Source: Pararhizobium qamdonense (GTDB taxonomy: Bacteria; Pseudomonadota; Alphaproteobacteria; Rhizobiales; Rhizobiaceae). Taken from it: a stretch of 64,000 nt of DNA. Under the pieces are notes generated by a model. That model was not told the origin of the DNA, ran no database searches, and saw only the letters and a program-made list of their open reading frames with translations. Every line of letters begins with the position of its first letter. The first letter of the stretch is position 1. Location: assembly GCF_029277445.1 (NCBI RefSeq), contig NZ_CP119568.1, positions 515,501-579,500 of the forward strand, read 5' to 3'. Made by a program: the position numbers and the translations under genes. Below, one piece after another: positions 1 to 8,269 of this stretch.

Positions 1-1172
1 TCAACGACCAGTTTCGCGGCGGCTCGGCCACGGCGATCGCAGCGGACGGCCAGCGGTCGCTGGTCTATCTCGGCGACCAAGTGCGTCGGCGCCCAGCGTC
101 CGCCGGCCTAACGCTGGCACCCATGCCGGAACGCGTTCCCCTTACGGGCATCGGCTTCATCGAGTTTTCCGCCGATGCGGACGATGCGGCGGAGCTCACC
201 GCGATCTTGCAGACGTTGGGCTTCCGCCGGACGGCGCGGCATCGCTCCAAGCAGGTCGATCTCTACGAACAGGGCACCATCCGTATCGTCGTAAACACGG
301 AGGACGTCGGTTTCGCCAACGCTGCGTATGCCGTGCATGGCACGTCAGCTTATGCGATGGGGTTGCTGTTGGACGACGCTTCGCAAGCGATGGCGCGGGC
401 GGTGGCGCTTGGCGCGGAACCGTTCAGCCAGTCTGTCGACCAGGGCGAAGTCGAGGTTCCCGCCATCCGCGGTGTCGGCGGCGGGCTGCTTTATCTTCTC
501 GACGGCAAGGCCGATCTCGGTCGCGTCTGGGACATCGATTTTGTATCCGTCGACGACAGCAGCGACATCGCACCAGCGAGGCTTTCCCGTATCGACCACA
601 TCGCGCAGACGGTTGCTTATGAGGAAATGCTAACCTGGCTGCTCTTCTACACCTCGATTTTCGAACTGGAGAAGTCGCCAGTCGTCGACATTATCGACCC
701 ATCAGGTGTCGTACGCAGCCAGGTGATCCAGAACAGCGCGGGGTCTCTCCGCATCACGATGAACGGCGCCGAGAACCGCCGCACGCTCGCCGGTCACTTC
801 ATTGCAGAGAATTTCGGTTCTGGCGTCCAACACATCGCCTTTTCCACAGACGACATCTTTGCGACCGCTGCGGCACTCCGGGCAAACGGCTTTCATCCGC
901 TTCACATCTCGCCCAACTACTACGGCGACGTCGAGGCGCGCTTTGGGCTCGATCCGGACCTAACCGAGACGCTAAAGGCGGAGAATATCCTCTATGATCG
1001 CGACGAGCACGGCGAGTATTTCCAGCTCTACAGCCCGACGTATGGCGAAGGCTTCTTCTTTGAGATCGTCGAGCGGCGCGATTATCGCGGTTATGGCGCG
1101 GCGAACGCGATTTTCCGCATCGCGGCGCTGAAGAAGAACCTGCGCCCTGCCGGCCTACCGAGAACTGAGTGA
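1..1172 (+). CDS. 3-dehydroshikimate dehydratase, C-terminal part (5' end outside window)
   Basis: The frame is open from base 3 to a TGA at 1170-1172, so the true start lies upstream. The first visible residues (NDQFRGGSATAIAADGQRSL) look like the junction after a TIM-barrel xylose-isomerase-like domain. The rest is a double vicinal-oxygen-chelate fold like 4-hydroxyphenylpyruvate dioxygenase, with metal-ligand motifs RIDHIAQTV, VQHIAFSTDD and GFFFEIVERR. This two-part build is known for bifunctional 3-dehydroshikimate dehydratases, which turn dehydroshikimate into protocatechuate in quinate/shikimate breakdown. A type II dehydroquinase at 6952 supports that pathway. The stop overlaps the next gene's ATG by one base, so the two are co-translated. 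Substrate assignment is inferred from family and context. Confidence 0.75.
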   Translation, partial: NDQFRGGSATAIAADGQRSLVYLGDQVRRRPASAGLTLAPMPERVPLTGIGFIEFSADADDAAELTAILQTLGFRRTARHRSKQVDLYEQGTIRIVVNTEDVGFANAAYAVHGTSAYAMGLLLDDASQAMARAVALGAEPFSQSVDQGEVEVPAIRGVGGGLLYLLDGKADLGRVWDIDFVSVDDSSDIAPARLSRIDHIAQTVAYEEMLTWLLFYTSIFELEKSPVVDIIDPSGVVRSQVIQNSAGSLRITMNGAENRRTLAGHFIAENFGSGVQHIAFSTDDIFATAAALRANGFHPLHISPNYYGDVEARFGLDPDLTETLKAENILYDRDEHGEYFQLYSPTYGEGFFFEIVERRDYRGYGAANAIFRIAALKKNLRPAGLPRTE

Positions 1173-2074
1173 TGGATGGCAGGGCGACGAGGACGATCGG
1201 AAGCGAACGGGTCGAATGCATCCTGCGCCCCGCCGACCAGCTCGGCGAGACGCCCCTGTGGTGCGACCGCACACACAAACTCTGGTGGATCGACATCGAG
1301 AAACCCAAACTCCAGAGCTTCGATCCGTTTTTTCAGTTCCACGAGATTTTTCCGGATCGCGAGGCAACGTTTCTCGGCAGCCAGGCGCTGACACAATCCG
1401 GCGGTCACCTCCTGGCGCGAGATCTTTCGCTTGTCGCGCGCGCTCCGGACGGTACGCTCGCACCTTTTGCTTAGGTCGAGGCCGGGCTGGACAACCGGCT
1501 GAACGACGGTCGGGTCGATCCCTGGGGCCGGCTGTGGATTGGAACGATGGATAACCAGTTACACAGGCCTAACGGTGCGCTCTACCGGGTCGATCCCGAC
1601 CGGACCGTCGAGCGTGTTCTCGGCGATGTCATCGTCAGCAACGGGATCGCCTTTTCGCCGGACCGCCGGCGGTTCCACTTCACTGACACGCGGCGATATC
1701 AAAGCTGGGTCTTCGACATGGATGCGGCAGATGGAACGATCGCGAACCGGCGTCTCTTCGCCGACTACTCGACGACGGGCGAGCGACCGGACGGCGCCTG
1801 CTTCGACGTGGACGGCGGGCTCTGGACGGCGTTTTTTGCCGGCGGCCGGGTGGTTCGCTATGCACCGGACGGGCACATCGACACCGTTATTCTGCTGCCC
1901 GTCAGCAATCCGACCTGCGTCTGTTTCGGTGGCGCCAACTTTCGCACCCTCTACATCACGACGGCTGCAAAATTTCTGACGCCGGAGCAGCGCGAAGCTC
2001 AACCGCTGGCGGGCGGGTTGTTCGCCGTCGAAGGCATCGCGCAGGGCTTCGCGGAAAACCGATTTGCGATCTGA
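1172..2074 (+). pseudogene. SMP-30/gluconolactonase-family protein, interrupted by an in-frame TAG
   Basis: The ATG overlaps the preceding TGA. The reading frame matches SMP-30/gluconolactonase/LRE beta-propellers: the start ECILRPADQLGETPLWCDR, then RLNDGRVDPWGRLWIGTMD, VSNGIAFSPDRR and ADYSTTGERPDGACFDVDGG. A TAG at 1472-1474 cuts the frame after about 100 residues, and the same frame then continues with perfect family similarity to 2074. Only one codon is wrong, so this is either a very recent nonsense mutation or a sequencing error. The family hydrolyses sugar lactones. Next to dehydroshikimate dehydratase it may open a lactone derived from the same substrate class, but that is inference. 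The C-terminal part has an internal ATG at 1547. Confidence 0.8.
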
Positions 2075-2114
2075 GAATGACTGAGGAAGAGCGCGACACG
2101 CGCCATCTGGGAGG

Positions 2115-3104
2115 ATGATGATGCTGATAACCACACGGAATTTTCTGGCGCGCTCTGCAGCGGCATTTTCGCTTGTGGCTATGCCAGTGCCAGCTTTCGC
2201 GGCGACGCGGCTGCGCTTTGCCGACGTGACGACGGCGGATGCGCCGCGCTCGGTGGCACTCGTCGAGATCTTCGCCAAGGAAATCGGTGCGAACTACGAA
2301 TTCCAACCCTACTTCAATTCGACGCTGTTCAAGCAGGGCACGGAACTCGTCGCCGTGCAGCGTGGCAATCTGGAAATGGCGATGCTGCCCCCATCTGATT
2401 TTGCCAAGCAAGCACCCGAGTTTGATATTCTTGGCGCGGCCTATGTCGTCCGTGACGCGGCGCACCTCAATGCGATCTTCGGTAGCGACATCGGCGAGGA
2501 ATTCCGCCAGATTGCCGGCGAGAAGCTGCGCGTGGAAATCCTGGCGCCGGCCTACTACGGTGCCCGCCACGTGAACCTGAAGGGCGACCGCAAGATCATG
2601 AAGCCGGAAGATCTGGCGGGCGTTAAGCTGCGAATGCCTGGCGGCGAGAGCTGGCAGTTCCTCGGGAAGTCGATTGGTGCCAACCCGATCGCCATGGACT
2701 ATGCCGAGACCTATACGAGCCTGCAAACCGGCGCGATCGACGCGCAGGACAATCCGCTGCCGAACAACAAGCTGATGAAGTTCCATGAGGTAACAAATCA
2801 AATTGTGCTCACCGGGCACAATATCGGTTTCGGCCTGCTACTGATGGGCTCCAAGGTATTCGACGCACTTTCGCCGGAGGCACAGCAGAGCATGCGAGAC
2901 GCGGCGAAGAAGGGTTTTGCCTGGAGCACGTCAGAATACCTAAAGCAGGAGGCCGAACTTGTCGGTTTCTTTCAGGAGCAGGGGCTCGTTGTCTATGAGC
3001 CGGATGTAGCATCCTTCCGAGCTTATGCGCAGGCGCAGTATTTACAGTCGCCGCTTTCGGCCTCCTGGCCCAGGGGAATGCTAGAGCGCATCAATGCACT
3101 TTAG
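2115..3104 (+). CDS. TRAP transporter substrate-binding protein, DctP family (copy 1)
   Basis: A Sec-type signal peptide (hydrophobic stretch ending PAFAA) is followed by a DctP-type periplasmic binding domain. Diagnostic stretches are STLFKQGTELVAVQRGNLEM, GVKLRMPGGESWQFLG and YTSLQTGAIDAQDNPL; the last contains the usual substrate-contact region. Length (about 328 residues) is normal. Three ATGs lie in a row at 2115, 2118 and 2121; the Shine-Dalgarno GGGAGG at 2109-2114 best fits 2121. The protein is a close paralogue of the DctP at 4029, but no permease genes directly follow it; a convergent GntR gene does. It probably feeds the DctQM permease at 5121-6937. Ligand is unknown; an aromatic-precursor acid such as quinate or shikimate is the contextual guess. 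Confidence 0.88.
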   Translation: MMMLITTRNFLARSAAAFSLVAMPVPAFAATRLRFADVTTADAPRSVALVEIFAKEIGANYEFQPYFNSTLFKQGTELVAVQRGNLEMAMLPPSDFAKQAPEFDILGAAYVVRDAAHLNAIFGSDIGEEFRQIAGEKLRVEILAPAYYGARHVNLKGDRKIMKPEDLAGVKLRMPGGESWQFLGKSIGANPIAMDYAETYTSLQTGAIDAQDNPLPNNKLMKFHEVTNQIVLTGHNIGFGLLLMGSKVFDALSPEAQQSMRDAAKKGFAWSTSEYLKQEAELVGFFQEQGLVVYEPDVASFRAYAQAQYLQSPLSASWPRGMLERINAL

Positions 3105-3125
3105 TGGCCGTGCGCTTTTCCCGGT

Positions 3126-3800
3126 TCAGTGAATGCGGCCAGTCTTCAAGACATGGTCAATGCCGCTCCGGACGTGGTGTTTCAGCTTGGCGCGAGCACC
3201 GTGCACGTCACGTTGCATTGCCAGTTCGAAGAGTTGTCGGTGATCGTCGGTCACGGGCTTGCCACGAAAGCTCTGTGCCAAGAGGTGGTAGCGAAGGAAG
3301 CGATCGAAGGTGGATGAGAGTGCGTCCATGAGGACGGCGGAACCGCAGGCGGAGGCAAGTGCCTGGTGAAACTCCCAGTCATAGCGAACCCAGTCTACGG
3401 TACGGTGCTGATCGCCTTCCAGAAGGCGCCGCTCAACAGCGGACAATTTGTGGTGGGCGGCGACGACGCGCGCCTCCCAGTCGAGGTCGCCGGCCGCGAA
3501 AGACAGGCTGACGGCGTGGGCCTCGAGCAGCAGGCGAAGGTCGCCGAGGTTCTCCAATTCCCCAACCGAGACCGGCGCCACCTCAAAGCCGCGCTGCCCC
3601 TCAGCAACGACGAGGTTTTCGGAGGCGAGGCGCGACAGCGTTTCGCGCAGGGTGGAGACGCTGACGGCGTAGCGGTCCTTCAACTGCTCCAGCTTCAGTT
3701 TCTGACCGGGAGCAAGGGAGCCGGCAATAATGTCTTGGCGGATCAGGCGGAAAGCTACTTCGCCGGCGGTCTCCTGACGGTCAATTTCATAGCGGGTCAT
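3126..3800 (-). CDS. GntR-family transcriptional regulator (FadR/FCD subgroup)
   Basis: The N-terminal winged helix (LKLEQLKDRYAVSVSTLRET followed by LSRLASENLV) is typical of GntR proteins, and the all-helical C-terminal half fits the FCD ligand-binding domain. At 224 residues the length is normal. The ATG at 3800 is preceded by a strong GGAGG. The gene lies between the two dctP copies and is divergent from the second, with about 228 bases between starts. A promoter with an ACGAA-N4-TTCGT inverted repeat in its spacer sits in that gap and is the obvious target. FCD regulators usually respond to organic acids, so it is likely the substrate-responsive repressor of the TRAP/dehydroquinase operon. 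Confidence 0.88.
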   Translation of the reverse strand: MTRYEIDRQETAGEVAFRLIRQDIIAGSLAPGQKLKLEQLKDRYAVSVSTLRETLSRLASENLVVAEGQRGFEVAPVSVGELENLGDLRLLLEAHAVSLSFAAGDLDWEARVVAAHHKLSAVERRLLEGDQHRTVDWVRYDWEFHQALASACGSAVLMDALSSTFDRFLRYHLLAQSFRGKPVTDDHRQLFELAMQRDVHGARAKLKHHVRSGIDHVLKTGRIH

Positions 3801-3916
3801 GGCATCTCCTCCCTGCGATTTATATCCGATAGAAAAAGAAATCTATGATAAAAGTTATTTGACAGGGCATATTTGAAGAGAGACATTCCTAGCAGAATAG
3901 ACAGAGAGCTGGCCAT

Positions 3917-3944
3917 TTGACATAAACGAACCATTTCGTACAAT
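3917..3944 (+). promoter_or_regulatory. Promoter with embedded GntR-type operator upstream of the dctP-dctQ-dctM-aroQ operon
   Basis: TTGACA (3917-3922) and TACAAT (3939-3944) are separated by 16 bases. The perfect inverted repeat ACGAA-CCAT-TTCGT (3926-3939) fills the spacer, where a bound repressor would block polymerase. It lies between the divergent GntR gene and the second dctP. The promoter elements and the repeat are seen directly; assignment to the GntR protein is inferred. Confidence 0.6.
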
Positions 3945-4028
3945 ATTAGTGATGCCGAGTTCCGGGAGGGAAATCGGTTTTGGAGGAGAGCCGACGGCAG
4001 AGCCGGTCGGCAAGCGGAGGACAATCAT

Positions 4029-5015
4029 ATGACGTTCGAACTCACACGGCGCTATTTCCTTGGGGCGACGGTCGCTGCCTCTATGGTGTTGGGCCTGCCG
4101 GCCTTCGCGCAGGATAAGCCCGCCTTAAAATTCTCAGCGGTTTTTTCAGAGCAGGACATTCGCGCGGAGATGACAAAGTCCTTCGCCGAAGCGATCAAGG
4201 ACAGTTTCACGCTTGAGCCCTATTACGGCGGTACGCTCTTCAAGCAGGGCACAGAGCTCGTCGCGCTGCAGCGTGGCAACCTGCAAATGGGCAACATCGC
4301 GCCGCAGGACATTTCCAATCAGATCCCGGAATGGTCGGTGCTGACATCGGCCTATCTTTTCCGCGATGCAGCCCATGTGACGGCGTTCTTCGACAGCGAT
4401 ACTGGCGCGGAATTCAAGAAGATGGCCGAAGATAAGCTCGGCGTCCACATTCTCGGCCCTACCTATTTCGGTGCCCGCCAAGTCGGTCTGAAAACGGACA
4501 AGAAGATTTCCACCCCGGCAGACATGGCCGGCATCAAGCTGCGCATGCCAGGTGGCGATGCCTGGCAGTTTCTTGGCACGGCACTCGGCGCGAATCCGAC
4601 ACCGATGGCCTATGCAGAAGTCTACACCGGTCTACAGACAGGCGCGATCGACGGGCAGGACAACCCGCTTCCGAACGTCAAAAACATGAAGTTCTATGAA
4701 GTCATGTCGCAGGTCGTGCTGACGTCGCACCTCATCGGCTACGACCTTCTGACGGTTTCTAGCAAGGTCTGGAACGATATGACGCCGGAACAGCAGACTG
4801 CATTCCAAGCCGCCGCCGATAAGGCGATGGCCTGGAGCCAGGAACAGCACCTTGCACAGGAAAAGAAGCTGATGGACGAATTCAAGGCTGCCGGTCTTGA
4901 GATCTACGAGCCGGATGTCGCCGCTTTCCGCAAGTTCGCCCAGGAAAAGTACCTGGCCTCCGACCTTGCCAAGTCCTGGCCCAAGGGCATTCTTGAAAAG
5001 GTCGCCGGTCTTTAG
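4029..5015 (+). CDS. TRAP transporter substrate-binding protein, DctP family (copy 2)
   Basis: The signal peptide starts with a twin-arginine-like LTRRYFLGATV and ends PAFAQ. The mature protein shows the same family blocks as the upstream copy: GGTLFKQGTELVALQRGNLQ, GIKLRMPGGDAWQFLGTALG and YTGLQTGAIDGQDNPLPN. It is the first gene of a complete TRAP operon, followed by the small permease after about 105 bases, the large permease and a dehydroquinase. It delivers an organic acid to the DctQM membrane complex in a sodium- or proton-driven import. Two near-identical binding proteins suggest either two related ligands for one permease or a recent duplication. Confidence 0.9.
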   Translation: MTFELTRRYFLGATVAASMVLGLPAFAQDKPALKFSAVFSEQDIRAEMTKSFAEAIKDSFTLEPYYGGTLFKQGTELVALQRGNLQMGNIAPQDISNQIPEWSVLTSAYLFRDAAHVTAFFDSDTGAEFKKMAEDKLGVHILGPTYFGARQVGLKTDKKISTPADMAGIKLRMPGGDAWQFLGTALGANPTPMAYAEVYTGLQTGAIDGQDNPLPNVKNMKFYEVMSQVVLTSHLIGYDLLTVSSKVWNDMTPEQQTAFQAAADKAMAWSQEQHLAQEKKLMDEFKAAGLEIYEPDVAAFRKFAQEKYLASDLAKSWPKGILEKVAGL

Positions 5016-5120
5016 ACTGGACAAATGCCCTGCTGCGAGGAGCAATAAGGCACAACCACAGCTTTGTGCCCGATCGCGTGTGCGGCCGGGCAGCGCCATG
5101 CGAACTAGCGGGGGGATCCT

Positions 5121-5639
5121 ATGTCCGAAAAATACAATGCGCTTGGCGAATGGTTGCGGGATCGAGCGGAGAACATTCTTGCCTTCATGCTTTTCGGCAT
5201 GTTTGCGGTGTTCCTGCTTCAGATCGTCTTTCGCTACGGCCTCAACCTGTCGATCGGCTGGACGCATGAAGTCAGCGTGGCGCTCTGGATCTGGATAGTG
5301 CTCTTCGGCTCGGCCTTTGTCGTACGCGAAAGCGAGGAAATTCGTTTCGACTTTTTCTGGGCAGGCGCCTCTGACCAGGCACGCCGCGTCATGACAATCA
5401 TCATGGCAGCTGCACTAATTGTGGCGTTCGGCGTCTCGCTGCCGGCCATCATCGACTATGTGAGCTTCATGAAGGTCGAAAAGACGGCCTACCTGAAGAT
5501 CCGCTTCGACTACCTTTATTCCATCTACGTCGTTTTCGCCGTGGCGATGATCGTTCGCTACATGTGGCTCGGCATACAGTCCATCCGTGGTAAGGCTCCC
5601 GAAGCCTTTGATCCCACCAAGGCGAGCTCCGGCGTATGA
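5121..5639 (+). CDS. TRAP transporter small permease, DctQ family
   Basis: The 172-residue protein has four hydrophobic segments and the DctQ landmark around FGSAFVVRESEEIRFDFF, after the first two helices. The start at 5121 follows a purine-rich GGGGGG stretch. The end overlaps the dctM start by four bases (ATGA, 5636-5639), which indicates translational coupling. DctQ is the 4-TM partner that joins the binding protein to the large permease. Confidence 0.9.
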   Translation: MSEKYNALGEWLRDRAENILAFMLFGMFAVFLLQIVFRYGLNLSIGWTHEVSVALWIWIVLFGSAFVVRESEEIRFDFFWAGASDQARRVMTIIMAAALIVAFGVSLPAIIDYVSFMKVEKTAYLKIRFDYLYSIYVVFAVAMIVRYMWLGIQSIRGKAPEAFDPTKASSGV

Positions 5640-6937
5640 ACCTTACCAGTCCTTTCTCACTCGCCATCGTCGCCATCACGGCGCTGGCATTTCTTGGCCT
5701 GCCCATCGGGCTGTCAATGATGGTCGGCTCTATCTTTTATCTCTTCATGACCGGCGCGGACATGGGCACGGTTGCAGAGCAATTTCTGAACGGGATGTAT
5801 TCGAACTACATCATCCTCGCCGTTCCCCTTTTTGTGCTAGCTGCAGAGTTCATGAACATCGGCTCTATGACCGAAAGGCTGCTGACCTTCTGCAACGTGT
5901 TAGTCGGCCGGTTCCGTGGCGGCCTCGCCCAGGTGAATGTGGTGCAGAGCATTGTTTTTGCCGGCATGTCCGGCTCGGCAATCGCCGATGCAGCCGGAAG
6001 CGGCAAGATGATGCAGAACATGATGACCAGGGATGGCCGCTACACACCGAGCTACGCGGCAGCGCTGACGGCGGTAACATCCGTCATCGGGCCGATCATC
6101 CCCCCATCAATTCCTATGGTCATCTATGCGCTCGTATCCGATGCCTCGATCGGATACCTCTTCCTCGCCGGCATGGTACCCGGTCTTCTGATGGCTGCAT
6201 TGCAAATGATGCAGGTGGCGATCACGGCGCGCCGCAAGAACTTCCCCGTCGAGGAAGCGGTTCCGCTGCGCGAGATCCCGATGATCACCTGGCGGGCATT
6301 TCCGGCACTGATGATGCCGGTGGTGCTGCTCGGCTGCATTTACAGCGGCATTACCACACCGACTGAGGCGGCCGCCCTAGCGGCAGCCTATGCGCTGGTG
6401 ATCTCCATCGTCATCTATCGCAGCATTTCGTTTGCCGCCTTCTATGATGCGCTGAAGGTAAGTTCGAAGACCACCGCGTCCATCGGCATGCTGATCGCTG
6501 GCTCACTGGTCTTCAACTACGTCGTGACTGTGGAGAACATTCCCGACAGCCTGCGCTTGGTCATGACGAGCTGGGATCTGTCGCCGACTGGCTTTCTGAT
6601 CCTTGTCAACGTCATCCTGCTGCTGCTCGGCTGCGTGCTCGAAGGCACCGCGATCCTGCTTATTATCGTTCCGGTCTTCATCCCGACCGCACAGGCGCTG
6701 GGCATAGACATGGTCCATTTCGGGGTCATGGTCGTCGTCAACATCATGCTCGGGCTGGTGACCCCGCCTTACGGACTATTGCTCTTCATCATGACAAACA
6801 TCTCGGGCGCGCCGGTAAAAGACATCATCCGCGACGCACTGCCGTTTCTATTCTGGATGATTGTCTGCCTGCTTCTCATCACCTTTATCCCAGACATGGT
6901 CCTTTGGTTACCGAGAATGTTCGGATACCAGGGCTGA
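5636..6937 (+). CDS. TRAP transporter large permease, DctM family
   Basis: The 433-residue protein has about 12 membrane segments. Typical DctM blocks are visible: FAGMSGSAIADAAGSGKMM, GPIIPPSIPMVIYA, SGITTPTEAAALAAAYALV and MLGLVTPPYGLLLFI. It is coupled to dctQ by an ATGA overlap and followed after 14 bases by the dehydroquinase. It is the ion-coupled transport channel of this uptake system in the inner membrane. Confidence 0.93.
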   Translation: MNLTSPFSLAIVAITALAFLGLPIGLSMMVGSIFYLFMTGADMGTVAEQFLNGMYSNYIILAVPLFVLAAEFMNIGSMTERLLTFCNVLVGRFRGGLAQVNVVQSIVFAGMSGSAIADAAGSGKMMQNMMTRDGRYTPSYAAALTAVTSVIGPIIPPSIPMVIYALVSDASIGYLFLAGMVPGLLMAALQMMQVAITARRKNFPVEEAVPLREIPMITWRAFPALMMPVVLLGCIYSGITTPTEAAALAAAYALVISIVIYRSISFAAFYDALKVSSKTTASIGMLIAGSLVFNYVVTVENIPDSLRLVMTSWDLSPTGFLILVNVILLLLGCVLEGTAILLIIVPVFIPTAQALGIDMVHFGVMVVVNIMLGLVTPPYGLLLFIMTNISGAPVKDIIRDALPFLFWMIVCLLLITFIPDMVLWLPRMFGYQG

Positions 6938-6951
6938 GAAACGAGAACATT

Positions 6952-7401
6952 ATGAGCGATCTGAAGCCAATCTACATCCTCAACGGGCCGAACCTTAACC
7001 GATTGGGAAAGCGCGAACCGGAAATCTACGGGAGCACCACACTGTCCGAAATAGAGGAATGGTGCCGCGAGGCCGCCGGAGAGCGGCCGGTAGAGTTCCG
7101 CCAGACAAATAGTGAAGAACGTCTGATCGAGTGGGTCCATGAGGCAATCGATGAAGGTGCGGCGATCATCATTAATCCCGCTGCGTTCACCTTCACCTCG
7201 ATTGCACTTCTCGACGCGCTGAAAATGTTCGACGGGCCGATAATCGAGTTTCATATTTCAAATGTGCACAAGCGGGAGCCAATCTATCATCGTTCCTACG
7301 TCTCGATGACGGCGACCTCTGTCATGGCGGGCCTCGGTGCCAAGGGCTACCCTGTGGCCGTGAGGGCAATTGAGATGTTGATCGAGCAGAATTCGAACTG
7401 A
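6952..7401 (+). CDS. aroQ: Type II 3-dehydroquinate dehydratase-like protein
   Basis: This 149-residue protein matches the flavodoxin-like type II dehydroquinase fold: NGPNLNRLGKREPEIYG (10-27), FRQTNSEE (49-56), INPAAFTFTS (74-83) and EFHISNVHKREP (99-110). The catalytic Tyr26 and His101 and the loop Arg21 are present. Two substrate-contact residues of the Mycobacterium tuberculosis enzyme differ: the His of the THTS motif is Phe81, and the Arg of EEFRRHSY is Tyr112. I chose the ATG at 6952 because homology starts there, although the frame opens inside dctM. Placed last in the TRAP operon, it probably acts in catabolism (dehydroquinate to dehydroshikimate), feeding the dehydratase at 1-1172. 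Altered specificity is possible. Confidence 0.82.
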   Translation: MSDLKPIYILNGPNLNRLGKREPEIYGSTTLSEIEEWCREAAGERPVEFRQTNSEERLIEWVHEAIDEGAAIIINPAAFTFTSIALLDALKMFDGPIIEFHISNVHKREPIYHRSYVSMTATSVMAGLGAKGYPVAVRAIEMLIEQNSN

Positions 7402-7799
7402 TAATTGCAGCAGCAGGCATTGCAATTGGCCTGGCCTGGCATGCGACGCTGGCCGTAACACGACGTCTCGGTCAAGGTGGAGGGCAAGGGTAGTCGGACG
7501 ATCAACGGGGCATCACAATCATCGTCCGCGCGATTGAGACGCCTCCAATGGAAAAACGCGTAACCCTCGAGCGAAGTCGCCGTCACCGACGAGGGAACTA
7601 GAAAATTGCCTCGCGAAACCACAACGCGCAGGCCCGCGCTTTCCCGTGTGACTAGCTCAATATTTTAACGGCTTCCAGCTTGGTACGACCGCCATTCTAG
7701 GTTCTGGAAATCCTTGTTATCCACTGCGATCGGAACAGCGTCCCCCTCGGTTCAGATCTGTTCAAACTAAGAATTTCCTGGGATTGAGTTGACAGGTGA
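7402..7799 (+). other. Intergenic stretch without a supported gene
   Basis: About 400 bases lie between the dehydroquinase stop and the convergent HxlR gene. A short minus-strand frame here has no recognisable family signature and no good ribosome site. No convincing terminator, repeat or RNA gene was found. Confidence 0.5.
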
Positions 7800-8174
7800 T
7801 CAATCCGCCGTTCGATTGTTTGCAAGCTGGTCTAAAGCGTCAGAGTTAGCTCGACCCCAGCCGTAGAGCAGCTCCAACGGTTCTACGAAGCGCTTCCCAA
7901 GTGGAGTCAGGGTATAATCGACAGCCGGCGGTACCGTCCCAAAGACACGCCGCGTCACAAGTCCGTCCGACGCCATGTCGCGCAACGTCTGAATCAGCAT
8001 CTTCTTCGAAATCCCTGGAAGGCTTCGTTGGAGTACGCCTGTGCGGGCACAGCCTCCTAGCCGCGTGTCAAGAACATGCAGGATCATGCTCGTCCATTTG
8101 CTTGAAAAGATCTCGAGCACCCGCCTTGGCGCGCAGTCCTCACGCCATTCTCGGTCCGGCGATCCAGCTCGCAT
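7800..8174 (-). CDS. HxlR-family winged-helix transcriptional regulator
   Basis: The core DCAPRRVLEIFSSKWTSMIL and SLPGISKKMLIQTLRDMASD are the HxlR/DUF24 winged-helix signature, followed by the wing DYTLTPLGKRFVEPLELL. The Cys in DCAPR sits where redox- or electrophile-sensing HxlR proteins such as HypR/YodB keep their sensor cysteine. I chose ATG 8174 rather than an upstream GTG at 8222: GAGG lies eight bases before it, and the longer version would run across a GTGCC-N4-GGCAC palindrome that looks like its operator. It is divergent from the reductase at 8270 and probably controls it. Confidence 0.85.
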   Translation of the reverse strand: MRAGSPDREWREDCAPRRVLEIFSSKWTSMILHVLDTRLGGCARTGVLQRSLPGISKKMLIQTLRDMASDGLVTRRVFGTVPPAVDYTLTPLGKRFVEPLELLYGWGRANSDALDQLANNRTAD

Positions 8175-8208
8175 TGTGGTTACCTCAAGGTGTCTATGTC
8201 CCGCTAGG

Positions 8209-8222
8209 GTGCCTTCTGGCAC
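8209..8222. promoter_or_regulatory. Candidate HxlR operator
   Basis: A perfect inverted repeat GTGCC-TTCT-GGCAC lies in the divergent gap between the HxlR gene and the PRISE reductase. Its position suits control of both genes. Binding is inferred. Confidence 0.4.
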
Positions 8223-8269
8223 ATCTTGGCCTCACAAACTAGATCAGGCACAGATGCAAAGGAGCAAAT

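Noticed and set aside
7720..7775. Possible eighth repeat copy (GGTTCAGATCTGTTCAAACT)
   Set aside because: Only about 12 of 20 positions agree with the consensus.
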